64,000 nt of DNA from Caballeronia arationis. Lineage in GTDB: Bacteria; Pseudomonadota; Gammaproteobacteria; Burkholderiales; Burkholderiaceae. Shown piece by piece: positions 62,284 to 64,000 of this stretch (positions are counted from its first letter, which is position 1; every line of letters begins with the position of its first letter). The notes beneath the pieces are model-generated. The model made no database searches and was not told the origin of the DNA. It saw only the letters and a list, made by a program, of their open reading frames with translations. The stretch is taken from contig NZ_FCOG02000023.1 in assembly GCF_001544975.2 (NCBI RefSeq), forward strand, positions 1 through 64,000, given 5' to 3'. A program made the position numbers and the translations under genes.

Positions 62284-62447
62284 TGAACAAGGACAATTGC
62301 CTCGTCGTGCGGGGTGTCATGCCGGCGCGCGCGGCGCGCGCCGACACGGTCGAAGCGGCTACGCGGCGGCGCCGTCGACGTGCGCGTCCGGGCGGACGCC
62401 GGTTTCCAGCGCGAGCCACGCCTGTTTTTCACTACCTGGCTCGATGA
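62283..62447 (+). CDS. Possible small ORF or gene remnant with a strong ribosome binding site
   Basis: A 54-codon frame, MNKDNCLVVRGVMPARAARA..., starts at the ATG overlapping the stop of the receiver gene (TGATG) and is preceded by aaggagg six bases upstream. The first 25 residues look ordinary; the rest is Arg-rich and runs antisense into the end of the aldose epimerase gene (62359). It may be the intact start of a gene whose body was lost. Low confidence. Confidence 0.3.
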   Translation: MNKDNCLVVRGVMPARAARADTVEAATRRRRRRARPGGRRFPARATPVFHYLAR

Positions 62448-63303
62448 ACTCGACGCCCGTGCCGGGCAGTCCCTTCGCATGCAGGTTGAAACCGTCGCTC
62501 ACGTGCGAAACCGGCTCCACGCACAGATAGCCCGCACCCGCCGGGCAATGCACGACGGCGTGCGACAGCGCGTCCGACGCGCTCAGAGCCAGCGTCGGTC
62601 CGCCTGAATAATGCAGCATCGCGTGTCCGTCCCAGCCGCCGAGATAGCGCGTATAGCCCGCTTCTTCGCGCTCGTGGTGCCGCGCCGGCACGCCAGACGT
62701 CGGCTCGATCGCGATTTCTTCTTCGTGGCGCCACAGCACCTGCGTGTCGAGATCCGCTGACTGCGCGCCAAAATAAGGATGAAAACCGAAGCCCAGCGGC
62801 ATCGGCTGCGCGGAGCGGTTGACGACGCGCATCGTGAGCCGCGCGCCCGAATCGTGCAGCGCGAAGGTCTGGGTGACTTCGAACGCCCACGGCCAGCCAT
62901 CGTCGCCCGCGCGGTGCGTGTAGTGCAGCACGATTTCGTCCGCGCGATGCTGCTCGATCGTCCACGCAGCGTACTGGCCGAAGCCATGCAGCGCATGAGC
63001 CGCGCCGGGGAATGTCGAGAGCGCGACGAGCGTGCCGTCCGGCGCAGTGAAGCGCGCGTCGCGCACGCGATTCGAAAACGGCACGAGCGGATAGCAGCCG
63101 CCTTTCGGCCAGGCGTCGCCCGGCCAGCGTTCAGCGACGATCGGCACGAGCCAGTCATGGACGCGCCCATCGTCCGTCGTCGTCGAGAAGCGCGTGATGC
63201 GGCCGCCCGCCGCCGGCGCGATTTCCATCGCATGCGCTCCGTGCGCGATCGTCACGCGCGAAGCGGCACTCAATTCGACCACCCGGCGTTCGATTCCCGT
63301 CAC
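62359..63303 (-). CDS. Aldose 1-epimerase family protein
   Basis: A 314-residue galactose-mutarotase-like enzyme. It starts from GTG at 63303, overlapping the permease stop by four bases (GTGA). Family motifs include YPLVPFSNRVRDARF (substrate Asn-Arg), HALHGFGQYAAW (His), PLGFGFHPYFGAQ (HPYF) and GTGVEFIEPGSE near the end (Glu base). It interconverts alpha and beta anomers of hexoses. Coupling to an ABC permease suggests a sugar-uptake operon that continues past the right edge. An open frame into the permease region is not part of the gene. Confidence 0.88.
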   Translation of the reverse strand: MTGIERRVVELSAASRVTIAHGAHAMEIAPAAGGRITRFSTTTDDGRVHDWLVPIVAERWPGDAWPKGGCYPLVPFSNRVRDARFTAPDGTLVALSTFPGAAHALHGFGQYAAWTIEQHRADEIVLHYTHRAGDDGWPWAFEVTQTFALHDSGARLTMRVVNRSAQPMPLGFGFHPYFGAQSADLDTQVLWRHEEEIAIEPTSGVPARHHEREEAGYTRYLGGWDGHAMLHYSGGPTLALSASDALSHAVVHCPAGAGYLCVEPVSHVSDGFNLHAKGLPGTGVEFIEPGSEKQAWLALETGVRPDAHVDGAAA

Positions 63304-64000
63304 TGCTTTTGCTCCTTCACGCGCGAGACCAGCTGCGTCGGGCTCACGAACTGCAGCGCGATCAACACCCACACGAGCGTGATCGCCATGTAGATCATCG
63401 CCATGGCATCGATCGACTGCGGCGCCCGCACACCCGTCGAGAACACGGCGTAGTACAACGCGACGACGAGCGTCTGCGTCGACGGCCCCGCGGTGAAGAA
63501 CGTCAGCTCGAACATGCCGATGGTGCGCACCAGGACGAGCAATCCCGCCGCGAGCATGCCGGGCACGAGAAGCGGCAGCAGCACGTAGCGGAAATAGCGC
63601 GCCGTGTTCGCGCCGAAGATCCGCGCCGCCGACTCCAGGTTCGGATCGATCTGCTCGATGAACGGCGTCATCACGAGAATCACGAACGGCAGCGCGGGCA
63701 CGAGGTTCGCGAGGATCACGCCGGAAAGCGTGCCCGCGAGCCCGACCTTGTACATGACGGTCGCCATCGGAATGCCGTAGGTGACGGGTGGGACCATCAG
63801 CGGCAGCAGGAAGATCAGCATCGCGAGGCGCTTGCCGGGAAACTGCACGCGCGCAAGCGCGTAGGCGGCTGGCACGCCGAGCACGATCGAAAGAATCACC
63901 ACCGCGCCGACCACCTGAATCGTCACCCAGAGGACGCTCGTCAGCTGGAAGTCGGTCCATGCCTGCGCGTACCAGTGCAGTGTGAAGCCCTGCGGCAGCG
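63300..64000 (-). CDS. ABC transporter permease (5' end beyond the window)
   Basis: The partial gene codes for the C-terminal 230 or so residues of a BPD permease, five or six transmembrane helices. The EAA loop lies in DPNLESAARIFGANTARYFRYVLLPLLVPGM. The frame stays open to base 64000 (LHWYAQAWTDFQLTSV...), so the start lies beyond the window. It most resembles the PotC/AfuB type used for polyamines, iron or sugars. The coupled epimerase favours sugar. Confidence 0.88.
   Translation of the reverse strand, partial: LPQGFTLHWYAQAWTDFQLTSVLWVTIQVVGAVVILSIVLGVPAAYALARVQFPGKRLAMLIFLLPLMVPPVTYGIPMATVMYKVGLAGTLSGVILANLVPALPFVILVMTPFIEQIDPNLESAARIFGANTARYFRYVLLPLLVPGMLAAGLLVLVRTIGMFELTFFTAGPSTQTLVVALYYAVFSTGVRAPQSIDAMAMIYMAITLVWVLIALQFVSPTQLVSRVKEQKQ

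Noticed and set aside
62359..63960. A 533-residue frame that would fuse permease-region sequence to the aldose epimerase
   Set aside because: The N-terminal 219 residues are a frame-shifted reading of the permease gene; the epimerase has its own GTG start at 63303 coupled to the permease stop.
1..64000. CRISPR arrays, tRNA and rRNA genes, transposases, prophage
   Set aside because: I looked for regularly spaced repeats, conserved RNA blocks and mobile-element proteins and found none; the only repeats are the two intergenic copies and small hairpins.

Overview
The window is high-GC, densely coded DNA from a Burkholderiaceae proteobacterium, most probably Paraburkholderia or Caballeronia. This is an inference. 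It rests on codon bias, three small secreted DUF4148 proteins (a family concentrated in this group), an IrlRS/CusRS-like two-component pair beside an RND pump, and a dispersed intergenic repeat (1-345 and about 51833-52240). I see no tRNA, rRNA, CRISPR array, transposase or prophage.

Layout. 363-2864: sugar-acid catabolism (L-arabinonate dehydratase and an RraA-like protein) behind two LacI-type operators. 3050-8658: small metabolic and transport genes (HmoA-like monooxygenase, DUF3574 lipoprotein, DMT exporter, Na+/H+ antiporter, two glutathione S-transferases, glycine-zipper lipoprotein). 8759-10895: OmpR-type two-component system. 11206-12842: cytochrome b561 with a membrane-anchored small catalase. 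13065-15963: DUF4148 proteins, then an ECF sigma factor flanked by two anti-sigma-like membrane proteins. 16008-26041: guanidine utilisation operon. 26056-28083: VpsR-like sigma54 activator and a third DUF4148 protein. 28483-36584: RND efflux pump with its two-component regulator. 36609-39367: cluster of secreted low-complexity proteins. 39997-51676: nitrate/nitrite assimilation region. 52283-58688: adenosine-specific kinase, DUF2760 protein, two atypical Hsp70s and a small basic protein. 58911-62283: a phosphorelay cluster. 62359-64000: aldose 1-epimerase and an ABC permease cut by the window edge.

Two nitrogen systems dominate. The first has an NtrC-like dyad, a sigma54 promoter and a guanidine-I (ykkC) riboswitch in series. 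Behind these lie an ABC transporter, two DUF1989 proteins (carboxyguanidine deiminase subunits), a biotin-dependent guanidine/urea carboxylase and allophanate hydrolase. Together they would import guanidine and convert it to ammonia and CO2. The second is a divergent nas region. narK-nirB-nirD-FAD oxidoreductase-nasA reads leftward and cobA-nasT-nasS reads rightward. Between them I read two sigma54 promoters, three NtrC-like dyads and two mirror-image attenuator leaders. Each leader carries hexaloop hairpins of the kind bound by ANTAR proteins, the second overlapping the 5' arm of an intrinsic terminator. NasS (nitrate sensor) and NasT (ANTAR antiterminator) are encoded in one of the two transcripts they probably control. 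CobA makes the sirohaem precursor needed by NirB.

Less understood parts that merit attention are the DUF2760-Hsp70-Hsp70/DUF3731 unit, the secreted Ser/Thr/Gly/Asn-rich cluster, and the ECF sigma factor between two anti-sigma-like proteins.
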